33,539 nucleotides of DNA from Thermomicrobiales bacterium (GCA_020432165.1 JAGQGU010000036.1:1-33539), one strand, 5' to 3'. Counted from the stretch's first letter, positions 25,001-31,772 are shown. The notes: a model not told the origin generated them from the sequence alone. Numbers and translations are program-made.

Positions 25001-25109
25001 CCTGGGTGTAACCCTGGGCCTCGCCATCGGTATGGCGCTGTTAATGAGTTGGCTGCCAGCACGGCAGGCGAGTCGCACCCTGCCAGCCGAGGCACTCCGG
25101 TACGAATAG
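22053..25109 (+). CDS. Large FtsX/MacB-type ABC permease
   Basis: A 1018-residue permease with two FtsX-like membrane domains. A hydrophobic helix at about residues 8-30 precedes RNIPRRKTQSLLIVVGLMLATLISSAAL (helix 2), then a large extracytoplasmic MacB-like domain (about 75-320), then a helix cluster from about 325 (first FtsX domain, with AAERRGEMGMMRAIGGQRRQLVQQFL) through about 540-600, a second extracytoplasmic domain (about 650-860), and a final FtsX domain (VVERRQQIGVLRALGFQ...LPARQASRTLPAEALRYE). About ten helices in all. It is the membrane partner of the ATPase upstream; such duplicated permeases handle lipoproteins, peptides or envelope stress. GTG start at 22053 with GAGGAGG upstream. 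Confidence 0.9.
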   Translation: METLFGVSMNAIMIVLLVLLFLSLLAVIYVAIRRPVIFRMGMRNIPRRKTQSLLIVVGLMLATLISSAALTVGDTLNHSVGNEIYHNLDTIDEVVVAGEYDAENVELSGMLTEHLPGDAVDQVRTAADGLEVDAVGGLLVSTGPAISIGDASNVDASNPQSLFANAQASEPTVGIVAAEQQTFTDFSVKDIDGNPVDVSNLGADKVYINRELADNIDAKVGDTVVYVVGNSFYPAQVVGIVENQFLAGSYIQPQSAGMIVGLDHLREITGVDDGWSAVVVSNTGDSRSGLDHSEDVTTQLDQRLDAAGMSVDDTKASLVKQADLIGSLFVTMFIGFGLFSIAVGVLLIVLIFTMLAAERRGEMGMMRAIGGQRRQLVQQFLSEGAGYTLLSGLIGAALGIGVAWIIAYAAGSLTGGMFDISLYVHPRSLIIAYALGVVITFAAVIFSSYRASRLNVVAALRDIPENAHFSHSKKPLIFAAIGIVLGSWLMWTGHSRPSVSLFLIGITMVPFALAAIVTWFGISSRLVLTVVGFFVLIVWGMPTSWFNRIFGDMGDGGIELFLVSGISMVAASTMIIMQNMGLLLRLVEMLGSRVKSWLAAVRLGVSYPRANGGRSGMTIAMFSLIVFSIVVMASVNHIFMQAFLSGDAMAGLDVRVDMMSSNSIDDIDAELENAGVNMDGVSAPARVDMVAGDLSQLKVVKDGQTEWQMAPQVSSPNATFYDLTQFRFDMRADGYDSDEAIWEAMKTQPNLVILSADTVTYSDNTDSDPFSDGGSKIKVEKTSENTIAPTTITMRDDSGEEHEFTVIGVLESDYSMLFGVFLSAPTMAEILPDAAFASTTYYFTVDDSRDPNEVAADMEKALLRYGAQGVGIEKQLEEFQAQQSGFMTVLQWFMGLGLIVGIAAVGVIAYRAVVERRQQIGVLRALGFQASTIGRAFVIETGIIVILGSIAGAILGLIVSYGLTNDEGMTGGASVAFSVPWGTLGVTLGLAIGMALLMSWLPARQASRTLPAEALRYE

Positions 25110-25134
25110 ACCGGTCACTCTGTGACTTCACAGG

Positions 25135-25168
25135 AAAGCAGATGGATTCCCCGGAATCCATCTGCTTT
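25135..25168 (+). terminator. Rho-independent terminator after the ABC operon
   Basis: AAAGCAGATGGATT (25135-25148) pairs perfectly over 14 bp with AATCCATCTGCTTT (25155-25168) around a CCCCGG loop. It lies 25 bp past the permease stop and carries A and T runs at its foot, so it could act on both strands. Confidence 0.9.
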
Positions 25169-25276
25169 GTGGTATTCGGTCCACATCATACCGATCATGA
25201 AATTCCTGTACCATTGCACCAGTGTGTGAGGAACATGTGAACCTCGTTCGTTGGCCAGAGGGAGACAGGATACGGT

Positions 25277-26728
25277 ATGGGACGCAAGGTCAAAATCGTC
25301 ACGACAGTTGGCCCGGCAGTCAGCACCGTTGAGATGCTGCGCAGTCTGATGGAAGCTGGTGCCGATGTTGTGCGTGTGAATGCTGCGCACGGCTCGCCGG
25401 AAGATCGACTCGGCATTATCAACATGGTGCGGCAAGCTGCCGATAGCCTTGGACGTCACGTTCCGATTCTGCTGGATTTGCGTGGTCTCAAAATCCGCAC
25501 TGGTCCACTTCCTGAAGGCACCTTCGGGATGGAGATCAATCGTGGTGACGAGATTCGTCTCGTCCCTGGTCCGGTGGTGAGCAGTAACGATCAGATCGGT
25601 ATCAATCTCGAGCAGTTCTTGCAGGTGGTTGAGCCCGGAAGCCGTGTATTGATCAGCGATGGCTTGATTGAGCTTGTTGTTCAGAGCGTGCACGACGATC
25701 ATGCCATCGGCGTCGTCACCCGTCCGGGATCGGTACTCAGCCGTCAGGGTGTGACCCTGCCTGGTGCTCCGATTAAGGGCGGCGCCCTCACTGATGTTGA
25801 TATTGAGGACATCCGTTTCGCGGTGGATCACCAGCTTGACTACATCGGTCTCAGCTTCCTGAACGATGCTGAGGATCTCCTGCAGGCGCGTGAGATCGCC
25901 TATGGCCATGGCGATGGTACGTATTGCCCGGGCCTGGTAGCCAAGATCGAACGCCCACAGGCACTTGCGGATATTGAGAATATTGCCCGCGAAAGCGATG
26001 TGGTAATGGTCGCCCGCGGTGACCTGGGGGTGCAGTTGCCGCCGGAGCGTGTCCCGCGTGCCCAGAAAGACATCATCGCCGCCTGTAACGCCGCCGGTAC
26101 ACCAGTGATCACGGCAACCCAGATGCTGGAGAGCATGATCCAGAATCCGGTGCCAACCCGTGCGGAAACCAGCGATGTTGCCAATGCCGTTTGGGACGGT
26201 ACCGATGCCGTCATGCTCAGCGCGGAAACGGCCGTGGGTGCCTATCCTCTTGAGGCTGTCGCCGTGATGGATCGCGTGATTCGCGAGGTCGAGAATCAGG
26301 GTGTCGTCCGCTCCGTCGCGTCGCACATCGGCTACGACGATCACAGCAGTCAGAATCGACTATTTGCCGATGCCATCTCGCGTGCTGCCATCGCTTTAAC
26401 CGATCAGACACCGGTGGAGCACCTGGTGATTCTTACGCAGACAGGTTCCAGTGCGATTCGCGTGGCGAAGTATCGTCCGGAGCATGGCATTGTCGCTATC
26501 TGCGGTACGGATGCCGTTGCCCGCAAGCTCGGTGTGGTGTGGGGCGTAACCGCCATCGTCTTCGATGTGGATAACGATCCCGATCAGGCATTCCGCGAAG
26601 CTGGACTGGAGCTGGTGCGTCGCAGTTTGGCCACGGAAGGGGACTGGGCGTTGATCGTCGGATCGGTGCCGGTCTTCAAACAGGCCGGTCGTACCAACAA
26701 CCTGCATTTCCGTCAGATCGGCACCTAG
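25277..26728 (+). CDS. pyk: Pyruvate kinase (K+-independent sequence type)
   Basis: A 483-residue pyruvate kinase, transferring phosphate from phosphoenolpyruvate to ADP in glycolysis. Motifs: KIVTTVGPAVSTVEMLRSLMEAGADVVRVN, SRQGVTLPG, catalytic Lys223 and metal-ligand Glu225 in VAKIERPQ, MVARGDLG (244-251), the ITATQMLESM signature helix and the DVANAVWDGTDAVMLSAETAVG segment. The C-terminal regulatory domain is complete. Two sites differ from the classical enzyme: RVNAAHG instead of RxNxSHG, and LDLRGLKIRTG (66-76) instead of LDTKGPEIRTG, with Lys72 where K+-dependent enzymes have Glu. This matches enzymes that need no monovalent cation. It has its own terminator. Confidence 0.93.
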   Translation: MGRKVKIVTTVGPAVSTVEMLRSLMEAGADVVRVNAAHGSPEDRLGIINMVRQAADSLGRHVPILLDLRGLKIRTGPLPEGTFGMEINRGDEIRLVPGPVVSSNDQIGINLEQFLQVVEPGSRVLISDGLIELVVQSVHDDHAIGVVTRPGSVLSRQGVTLPGAPIKGGALTDVDIEDIRFAVDHQLDYIGLSFLNDAEDLLQAREIAYGHGDGTYCPGLVAKIERPQALADIENIARESDVVMVARGDLGVQLPPERVPRAQKDIIAACNAAGTPVITATQMLESMIQNPVPTRAETSDVANAVWDGTDAVMLSAETAVGAYPLEAVAVMDRVIREVENQGVVRSVASHIGYDDHSSQNRLFADAISRAAIALTDQTPVEHLVILTQTGSSAIRVAKYRPEHGIVAICGTDAVARKLGVVWGVTAIVFDVDNDPDQAFREAGLELVRRSLATEGDWALIVGSVPVFKQAGRTNNLHFRQIGT

Positions 26729-26789
26729 CGTTTCCTAACCGCCACGCATACCCGGAGATGTATTTCGGGCGAACGACATAGATTCAGTC

Positions 26790-26820
26790 ACCGGGAGTCT
26801 TATGACTCCCGGTTTGCGTT
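26790..26820 (+). terminator. Rho-independent terminator after pyk
   Basis: ACCGGGAGTC (26790-26799) and GACTCCCGGT (26804-26813) form a perfect 10-bp stem with a 4-nt TTAT loop, followed by TTGCGTT. It lies 61 bp past the pyk stop and immediately before the toxin-antitoxin promoter. Confidence 0.85.
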
Positions 26821-26823
26821 TGC

Positions 26824-26829
26824 TATACT
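26824..26829 (+). promoter_or_regulatory. Candidate -10 of the toxin-antitoxin operon
   Basis: TATACT stands 2 bp before the first GGACAT repeat and 67 bp before the antitoxin ATG. A -35 is poor; TATGAC at 26801-26806 has the right 17-bp spacing but lies inside the pyk terminator stem. Confidence 0.45.
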
Positions 26830-26831
26830 AG

Positions 26832-26875
26832 GGACATAGAGAGGACATTCGAGGGACATTCGTAGGACACATCCT
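26832..26875 (+). promoter_or_regulatory. Four 11-bp direct repeats, probable antitoxin operator
   Basis: GGACAT occurs at 26832, 26843 and 26854 and GGACAC at 26865, each exactly 11 bp from the last, so all four face the same side of the helix. They begin just after the -10 and cover the likely transcription start. An 8-bp inverted repeat (AGAGAGGA at 26838, TCCTCTCT at 26872) brackets the last three. I infer cooperative binding by the antitoxin encoded next. Confidence 0.65.
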
Positions 26876-26896
26876 CTCTCATCGAAAGGATCAGAT

Positions 26897-27274
26897 ATGT
26901 CTCAGGCAACCACTATTGCTCATCAGAAGGCGGTTCATGCCAGTTTGCAAGAGATGGCAACGACGCTCACTGAGGCACTCGGTCGAGTATTGGTGGCTGG
27001 AATTGTCGGTGTACGTAATCCCAAAACAGTCACACGCTGGGTAAACGGAGAAGTGACATCAATCAGAGATCGATACTCTGAGGAGCGGATGTTGGCTCTG
27101 TATCAGATAGTCGTGTTTATGCAGGAGTACGAAGCCGACGAAACAATTCGAGCATTCATGATTGGTATGAATCCAGTGCTGGACGATGCCTCACCTGCTA
27201 TGGAATTGCGCGAGGGGAATTTTGACAACGTCATGGGTGCCGCCAAAGTGATGATCACGGGTGGTTACGCGTGA
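26897..27274 (+). CDS. Antitoxin of a RES-type toxin-antitoxin pair (Xre/MbcA/ParS-like)
   Basis: A 125-residue protein placed directly before a RES-domain toxin, as antitoxins of this class are. The middle has a helix-turn-helix-like stretch (ALGRVLVAGIVGVRNPKTVTRWVNGEVTS), compatible with the antitoxin DNA-binding fold, and a C-terminal region that would mask the toxin (GMNPVLDDASPAMELREGNFDNVMGAAKVMITGG). The link 'GMNPxL...P' followed by a helix resembles the DUF2384/MbcA toxin-binding module. It should neutralise the toxin and repress the operon. GAAAGGA lies 6 nt before the ATG. The stop overlaps the toxin GTG by 4 bp. Confidence 0.75.
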   Translation: MSQATTIAHQKAVHASLQEMATTLTEALGRVLVAGIVGVRNPKTVTRWVNGEVTSIRDRYSEERMLALYQIVVFMQEYEADETIRAFMIGMNPVLDDASPAMELREGNFDNVMGAAKVMITGGYA

Positions 27275-27999
27275 CCGTCCTATCTGATCTGCAACAGTAT
27301 GGGATTACGCTCGATGAGGCTGTCTGGCGAGTGGTGTCCAAACGCTTCAGCCCCATGGCGGCACCACCGCGGTCATTGCAGGGTGAAAGTCGATTCGACG
27401 ACCCGCTGATCGGCACTGATGATGGTGGTAGCGGTTACTCAGTGCTCTATGCGGCCACTGAACCTAAAGCAGCTTTTCTCGAAGTCCTATATCAGTTTCG
27501 TCCAGCGATCCAGGCCGTAGCGGGATTTGCAGCGGATATGGTTCTCGATGTTGCTGAACGCGATCGCTTTCTCGATCCGGAAGGTCAGGTTATGCCCTCC
27601 TGGATGCGGCAGACCCAACTGAGTTCTGCCCAGCTTATGCCTGATGCCCCGTTGTTTGATCTCACAGACCCAGGTGCGATCCAGATGTTGCGACTCTTTT
27701 TGGCGCCATCGTTGATAGCGCTCGGGGTTGCTGATCTGGATTTTGGCGAAGTACTTGGAACCAATCGTCAACTCACGCGTGCGATTAGCAGATGGCTGTG
27801 GTCGCTTTCGGCGTCATCTGGCATTCCCTTGTTTAGTGGGATTCGATATAGAAGCAGACTCGATCCGAGTTGTTTCTGTCTTGCCCTCTTTGAGGATCGT
27901 TTCCGAGTCATCGGAGAGGTGAGCACGGAGACCATTACAACGCATTCTGCGGGATTCGCGGAGGCAGCGGAGATCTTAAGACTTCGCATTCCCGGATAG
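27271..27999 (+). CDS. RES-domain toxin (NAD+-degrading type)
   Basis: A 242-residue RES-family toxin. The fold motif is seen from residue 19 on: WRVVSKRFSP, then GESRFDDPL, SGYSVLYAATEPKAAFLEVLYQFRP. The conserved arginines (Arg20, Arg41), tyrosines and Glu71 are in the family positions. Characterised members (MbcT, and the Photorhabdus and Pseudomonas RES toxins) destroy NAD+ and stop growth. The C-terminal half (IRYRSRLDPSCFCLALFE) carries the closing Ser/Cys strand typical of RES. At 242 residues it is longer than the usual 150-190, so there may be an insertion in the middle. It starts with GTG in a GTGA overlap with the antitoxin. Confidence 0.8.
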   Translation: MTVLSDLQQYGITLDEAVWRVVSKRFSPMAAPPRSLQGESRFDDPLIGTDDGGSGYSVLYAATEPKAAFLEVLYQFRPAIQAVAGFAADMVLDVAERDRFLDPEGQVMPSWMRQTQLSSAQLMPDAPLFDLTDPGAIQMLRLFLAPSLIALGVADLDFGEVLGTNRQLTRAISRWLWSLSASSGIPLFSGIRYRSRLDPSCFCLALFEDRFRVIGEVSTETITTHSAGFAEAAEILRLRIPG

Positions 28000-28023
28000 C
28001 GATACTCTTTTCCCTCTCATCCC

Positions 28024-28047
28024 GTTACCACTTCTGAACACGGCTTT
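28024..28047 (+). promoter_or_regulatory. Weak ECF-like promoter match, module 1
   Basis: GTTAC (28024-28028) is followed after 15 nt by CTTT rather than the GCGT found at the same distance in modules 2 and 3. The -35-like half matches, the -10-like half does not. Confidence 0.25.
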
Positions 28048-28062
28048 CGCTGAGGTGATGGG

Positions 28063-28635
28063 ATGTACGCGCAGATGCCAGACAACACAGCATCGGATGA
28101 TGAGCTTACGATCATCGCTGCGGCATTGCGCGACCCGGCAGCATTTGCTCCGCTCTACGAACAACATGCCCCCGACATCTACCGCTTCTGCTACCTGAGA
28201 CTAGGCCAGCGCGAAGCCGCCGACGATCTCACCGCCAAAACCTTCATCCGCGCTATCGAGCGCTTGCATCAATACCGACCCAAATCCGGCGCGACATTTC
28301 GCAGCTGGCTCTTCGCGATCGCGCGCAACCTGCTGGCTGACGAATGGCGACGGCGTCGAGATATCCGCCTTATCCCTCCGATTGAGGATCTGACGCACGA
28401 CGACTATCCCGGACCCGAGCAACTTGCCATTCATCTTACCGAGATGGATCGATTGCGTGCCGCCTTGCAGTATCTGCCCGATCGCCAACGCGAGATCGTG
28501 GAGTTGCGCATGGTGGGATTCAACACCGATGAGATCGCCACAACGATGAATACCACTATCGCCGCCGTGAAGTCCGCCCAGGCGCGTGCCTACCGCACGC
28601 TGCGTGAACACCTCTCCGAAGGAGTCGAACCATGA
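28063..28635 (+). CDS. ECF sigma factor, module 1
   Basis: A 190-residue ECF sigma factor. Region 2 shows FAPLYEQHAPDIYRFCYLRLG, EAADDLTAKTFIRAIERLHQY and GATFRSWLFAIARNLLADEWRRRR. Region 4 shows ALQYLPDRQREIVELRMVGFNTDEIATTMNTTIAAVKSAQARAYRTLREHL. There is no C-terminal extension. Wording and residue choices match the sigma factors of modules 2 and 3, so the three are paralogs, this one the most distant. The ATG at 28063 has GAGGTGATGGG upstream; an ATG four codons later cannot be excluded. Its stop is in an ATGA overlap with the membrane partner, so the two are translationally coupled. Confidence 0.92.
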   Translation: MYAQMPDNTASDDELTIIAAALRDPAAFAPLYEQHAPDIYRFCYLRLGQREAADDLTAKTFIRAIERLHQYRPKSGATFRSWLFAIARNLLADEWRRRRDIRLIPPIEDLTHDDYPGPEQLAIHLTEMDRLRAALQYLPDRQREIVELRMVGFNTDEIATTMNTTIAAVKSAQARAYRTLREHLSEGVEP

Positions 28636-29801
28636 GGATACTCCATCGCGCCTCTCGCACTGACGAAATCGATCAGGCGCTAAACGCCCTTGTCAGTCGG
28701 CGGCCATACGACCCGGAGACTGCTTTGGTCTCCGATGTGATCGATACCCACACGCAGGCGATGTCCGCGCTGCGTTCTGATCCGGCGGCAACGGGCCCCG
28801 CTGCCGGGACATGGAATAGAGTGCTGCGCGCCAATGCGCAGCCAACAGCGAAAGGACAAGGAACAATGTCCGCAACAGCCACACTTCAGTCCCCACTACC
28901 TGGAGCAATCTCCGCACCGGCCAGGAAGCAAGCGGGAGGATTCAGCCATTTCGTGAACATCGCTGCCAGCGTTCTGGTGGTCGCGGCCATCGCGTTCAGT
29001 GGCTGGTTCGCCACTATGCATCTCCAGCCATCTGGTGACAACAGCAATGGTCTGCTTGGTATGGCGCAAGGCACACCAGGACTCGACAGTGCGACATGTG
29101 ATGTCGAGCCACTATCCGTTGATGAAGTAATGGCAATTGTGGAGAATCCATATTCTGCTTTTGATCACGACCTAATCACATCAAGAGATTGGCTCAAGGT
29201 CTGGGAGGAAAAGACAGGCTACGACCTCCTTGAGACCAACTCCCCGGCGATAGATCAGCAACTGCTTGACGGGTTTACCTATCCCGCAACTCAACCAAGT
29301 TTCGATGGTGCAGTCGATAGGGCAAATGGCTTTCTGGTTTGCGCTCAGAAAGGGACAATTGGCCAGGTGTTCGTCTATATGGATCCCAAGGAGATTCAGA
29401 GAATCGTGTTGGCGAATCATCCAGTTTATCGTAGCGAAGAACAGGTGCGCGCAACTGTAATAGAGTTGATGGAGATGCCGGGTTCAACGTTTGTTTTCCC
29501 CGGTGGTGATACTCTCCATGCTAGTAGCCTAAGTTTGGCAGTCAATCCAGAGATTGACAGTGCACTTGTTGCGCAAGGTGCCGGTGTCAGTAGATATGAT
29601 GCTACTCGGGTGATGATGTTTGGCATCATTGCTACCGATACCGATGGAACGGTTGTCTATCAGTCCGATGCCACCGGTGTTGCTTCACCAGTCGCCGGTC
29701 TCGAAAGGACTGAACGCTTCCGGCTGATTATTAAGCAGTCTTCCATTGATGGTCAGTGGTACGTTTTGGCGATTTTGCCCGATATGATCTACGTGATTTA
29801 G
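28632..29801 (+). CDS. Membrane partner of ECF sigma factor, module 1 (putative anti-sigma/sensor)
   Basis: A 389-residue single-pass protein with no family I can name. The cytoplasmic part (1-107) includes DEIDQALNAL and TWNRVLRAN (61-68), with no HxxxCxxC zinc motif. The membrane helix is about 108-128 (VNIAASVLVVAAIAFSGWF). The outside part has a TPGLDSATCDVEPLSVDEVMAIVENPY segment (Cys156), then NGFLVCAQKGTIGQVFVYMDP (Cys237), a hydrophobic VMMFGIIATDTDG strand and a final SIDGQWYVLAIL. This order resembles an NTF2/SnoaL-like fold, an inference only. From its overlap with the sigma gene and topology I infer anti-sigma function. A terminator follows. Confidence 0.8.
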   Translation: MRILHRASRTDEIDQALNALVSRRPYDPETALVSDVIDTHTQAMSALRSDPAATGPAAGTWNRVLRANAQPTAKGQGTMSATATLQSPLPGAISAPARKQAGGFSHFVNIAASVLVVAAIAFSGWFATMHLQPSGDNSNGLLGMAQGTPGLDSATCDVEPLSVDEVMAIVENPYSAFDHDLITSRDWLKVWEEKTGYDLLETNSPAIDQQLLDGFTYPATQPSFDGAVDRANGFLVCAQKGTIGQVFVYMDPKEIQRIVLANHPVYRSEEQVRATVIELMEMPGSTFVFPGGDTLHASSLSLAVNPEIDSALVAQGAGVSRYDATRVMMFGIIATDTDGTVVYQSDATGVASPVAGLERTERFRLIIKQSSIDGQWYVLAILPDMIYVI

Positions 29802-29879
29802 ACCAGCTAGATAGCGACCCTGCATACCGGGCCGATGAGATTAGCCGCCGTGCTACTGGATAGGTATGTCAAAACGAGA

Positions 29880-29907
29880 GACCGGGGCATCATTGCCCCG
29901 GTCTTTT
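29880..29907 (+). terminator. Terminator between ECF modules 1 and 2
   Basis: GACCGGGGCA (29880-29889) pairs perfectly with TGCCCCGGTC (29894-29903) around TCAT and is followed by TTTTGCGTTA. The hairpin and the next bases are nearly the same as at 31671-31699. Confidence 0.9.
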
Positions 29908-29928
29908 GCGTTAAGTCACATCGCTATT

Positions 29929-29952
29929 GTTACGTTTGTTGTGTCCACGCGT
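29929..29952 (+). promoter_or_regulatory. Candidate ECF promoter, module 2
   Basis: GTTAC (29929-29933), 15 nt, GCGT (29949-29952), then 28 nt to the ATG at 29981. Spacing and boxes are the same in module 3, although the bases between them differ, which is what selection on a bipartite ECF promoter would leave. Confidence 0.5.
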
Positions 29953-29980
29953 ATTACCTATCAAGCGGTGGAGGAGTGGT

Positions 29981-30535
29981 ATGGCGCACAACGGAATCGA
30001 TCCGTCCATGGAGGACGATGCCATTGTGCAAAGGGCGCGCAAGAACGTCGACGATTTTGCTCCGCTCTATGATCGATACGCTCTTTCCATGTACCGCTGG
30101 ATGTGCCGGGAAACCGGAGACGCCGAACTTGCTGCCGATCTCACCGCCCAGGTTTTCGTGCAGGCGCTGCAGCGCTTGCATCAGTACGATCCCCGGCGTG
30201 GGGCGACATTTCGTGCCTGGCTCTTTGCTATTGCCCGCAATCTGCTGCGTGATAGCTGGCGACGTTACAAGCCGGGGCCATTGCTCGCTGAGTTGGTCGA
30301 TCAGCGGCCCGGGCCAGAGGAACTGGCACTGCACCGAACACTGATGGACGATGTGCGCGCAGCGCTCGAGGCATTGCCGGAGAGGCAGCGAGAGACGATC
30401 GAACTCCGCCTCGCCGGACTCACCCATCGTGAGATCGCGGAGATTCAGGGCACGAGCGAAAACGCGGTAAGGATGGCGCAATCTCGAGCCATGAAAACGC
30501 TACGGGTGCTCCTGCACCAGGGAGTTAAGACATGA
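29981..30535 (+). CDS. ECF sigma factor, module 2
   Basis: A 184-residue ECF sigma factor. Region 2: FAPLYDRYALSMYRWMCRETGD, ELAADLTAQVFVQALQRLHQYDP and GATFRAWLFAIARNLLRDSWRRY. A short linker with RPGPEELALHRTLMDD. Region 4: ALEALPERQRETIELRLAGLTHREIAEIQGTSENAVRMAQSRAMKTLRVLL. It is strikingly similar to the module 3 sigma factor from the first residues (MAHNGIDPSMEDDAIV versus MNHNGVDPSREDDAIV). The ATG at 29981 is set by GGAGGAG 4 nt upstream and by the same layout in module 3. The stop is in an ATGA overlap with the next gene. Confidence 0.94.
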   Translation: MAHNGIDPSMEDDAIVQRARKNVDDFAPLYDRYALSMYRWMCRETGDAELAADLTAQVFVQALQRLHQYDPRRGATFRAWLFAIARNLLRDSWRRYKPGPLLAELVDQRPGPEELALHRTLMDDVRAALEALPERQRETIELRLAGLTHREIAEIQGTSENAVRMAQSRAMKTLRVLLHQGVKT

Positions 30536-31611
30536 CCGATACGGATGCATCCTTTGACGAACTACGAAATCTGATGAATCAGGCTCACCGCACATTCACT
30601 GGACGGGACGATGTTCCCGCTGAGATCTGGATGCGCGTGCGATCCCAAATACCCCAGAACCCACCAACGGAGATACCCCCCATGGAGACCACACTGACCC
30701 AATCCCCTGCATACAACGTGCCGCCCCGATCAACACCTGGTCGACCATCAACGATCTCTCGATACCTCAACTTCGCAGCGAGTGTTGTTATCGTTGCCGC
30801 CATTGCGTTCGGTGGCTGGTTTGCCGCCCTAAACCTGCAACCATCTCGCGACAATAGCAATGGGTTGCTTGGTCTTGCCCAAAGCACACCCGTCGCCCAA
30901 ACGTGCGATGTCGAACCGCTTACGGTTGACCAGGTGATGCAGATTGTGAAGAACCCCTGGGAGTTCGGATTTAGCCAACTGAACCCATCAACCGAGTTCT
31001 CCGGTCCGGAGTTTACTGAGGTGAGCTTGAGACCTTCTACCGCAGAGTTCGATGCGGCGACAAAGACAAAACCAGCAGAGAAGGATTTTGAAGACGCGAT
31101 AGCGGTCGCGAATTCCTATCTTGCCTGCTTACCCACTGCTTCTTGGGGACAAGTCTGGGCGTTGAGCGATCCGGTATGGGTTCAGAGTTCGATTTTGGCC
31201 CACTTCCCGGTTTTCGCGAATGAATCTGAGGTACGTGAATTTATCGAGGGGCGTATTGATGAACCGCTCTCCGTGGACCACAACCCCCTGGACGATATCT
31301 ATGCACTGGCGGATGGTCAATCGATTGTGGCGAATCCGGATATTGGTGCGGCACTGACGATCTGGCCAGGCAATACCTCGAATAGCGCGATGCTGTTTGT
31401 TGCTTTCGGTGTTCTGGTAACAAATGACGATGGCAGCATTGTGCTGGAGTCGAATGCTGAGGGTGAGTCCCTTGAGTATCAAACTGGAAGCTCCAGGCAG
31501 CGACCGACTATCGTCGTCGGGCAATCCAGCGCTGATGGCAGCTGGTACATTGCCCCGTGGTTGAGCTCATATGCGGCGCTCTGGGAGTATCAATATGCCA
31601 CTGGTGAGTGA
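30532..31611 (+). CDS. Membrane partner of ECF sigma factor, module 2 (putative anti-sigma/sensor)
   Basis: A 359-residue paralog of the module 1 and 3 partners. The cytoplasmic part (1-78) has FDELRNLMNQAHR and EIWMRVRSQI (31-40), the same W-x-R helix as in module 3. The membrane helix is about 79-99 (LNFAASVVIVAAIAFGGWFAAL). Just outside it, LQPSRDNSNGLLGLAQSTP is almost the same as in module 1. The outside domain holds TCDVEPLTVDQVMQIVKNPW (Cys125) and NSYLACLPTASWGQVWALSDP (Cys199), then FPVFANESEVREFIEG, an acidic stretch and a final SADGSWYIAPWL. No zinc motif. The inferred role is to hold the module 2 sigma factor at the membrane. A terminator follows. Confidence 0.8.
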   Translation: MTDTDASFDELRNLMNQAHRTFTGRDDVPAEIWMRVRSQIPQNPPTEIPPMETTLTQSPAYNVPPRSTPGRPSTISRYLNFAASVVIVAAIAFGGWFAALNLQPSRDNSNGLLGLAQSTPVAQTCDVEPLTVDQVMQIVKNPWEFGFSQLNPSTEFSGPEFTEVSLRPSTAEFDAATKTKPAEKDFEDAIAVANSYLACLPTASWGQVWALSDPVWVQSSILAHFPVFANESEVREFIEGRIDEPLSVDHNPLDDIYALADGQSIVANPDIGAALTIWPGNTSNSAMLFVAFGVLVTNDDGSIVLESNAEGESLEYQTGSSRQRPTIVVGQSSADGSWYIAPWLSSYAALWEYQYATGE

Positions 31612-31670
31612 CCCCACCTGGCTAACATGATCCGTAGAACCCTCACGCGTACTTCGTCGGAATTCTCAAG

Positions 31671-31699
31671 GACCGGGGCATTATCGCCCCGGTCTTTTT
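31671..31699 (+). terminator. Terminator between ECF modules 2 and 3
   Basis: GACCGGGGC (31671-31679) pairs with GCCCCGGTC (31686-31694) around a 6-nt loop and is followed by TTTTTGCGTTAGTC. It is a near copy of the hairpin at 29880-29907, so the intergenic block was duplicated together with the genes. Confidence 0.9.
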
Positions 31700-31720
31700 G
31701 CGTTAGTCCAGAATGGCACC

Positions 31721-31744
31721 GTTACTCTTTACCCACCCATGCGT
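31721..31744 (+). promoter_or_regulatory. Candidate ECF promoter, module 3
   Basis: GTTAC (31721-31725), 15 nt, GCGT (31741-31744), then 28 nt to the ATG at 31773, with GGAGGAG at 31762-31768. Box positions relative to the start are the same as in module 2. Confidence 0.5.
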
Positions 31745-31772
31745 TCTGTACTGCAGTCGGCGGAGGAGTGCG

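Noticed and set aside
25115-26344. Antisense open frame (409 codons) opposite pyruvate kinase
   Set aside because: Shadow of a clearly coding pyk; no ribosome site, no recognisable motif, His/Asn-rich composition.
26832-26875. Short regular repeats considered as a CRISPR array
   Set aside because: The unit is only 11 bp with a 6-bp core and no spacers; it sits in the leader of a toxin-antitoxin operon, which explains it better.
28075-28635. Later ATG start for the module 1 sigma factor
   Set aside because: It would bring the GTTAC spacing close to that of the other modules, but no ribosome site precedes it, whereas the ATG at 28063 has one; left as an alternative only.
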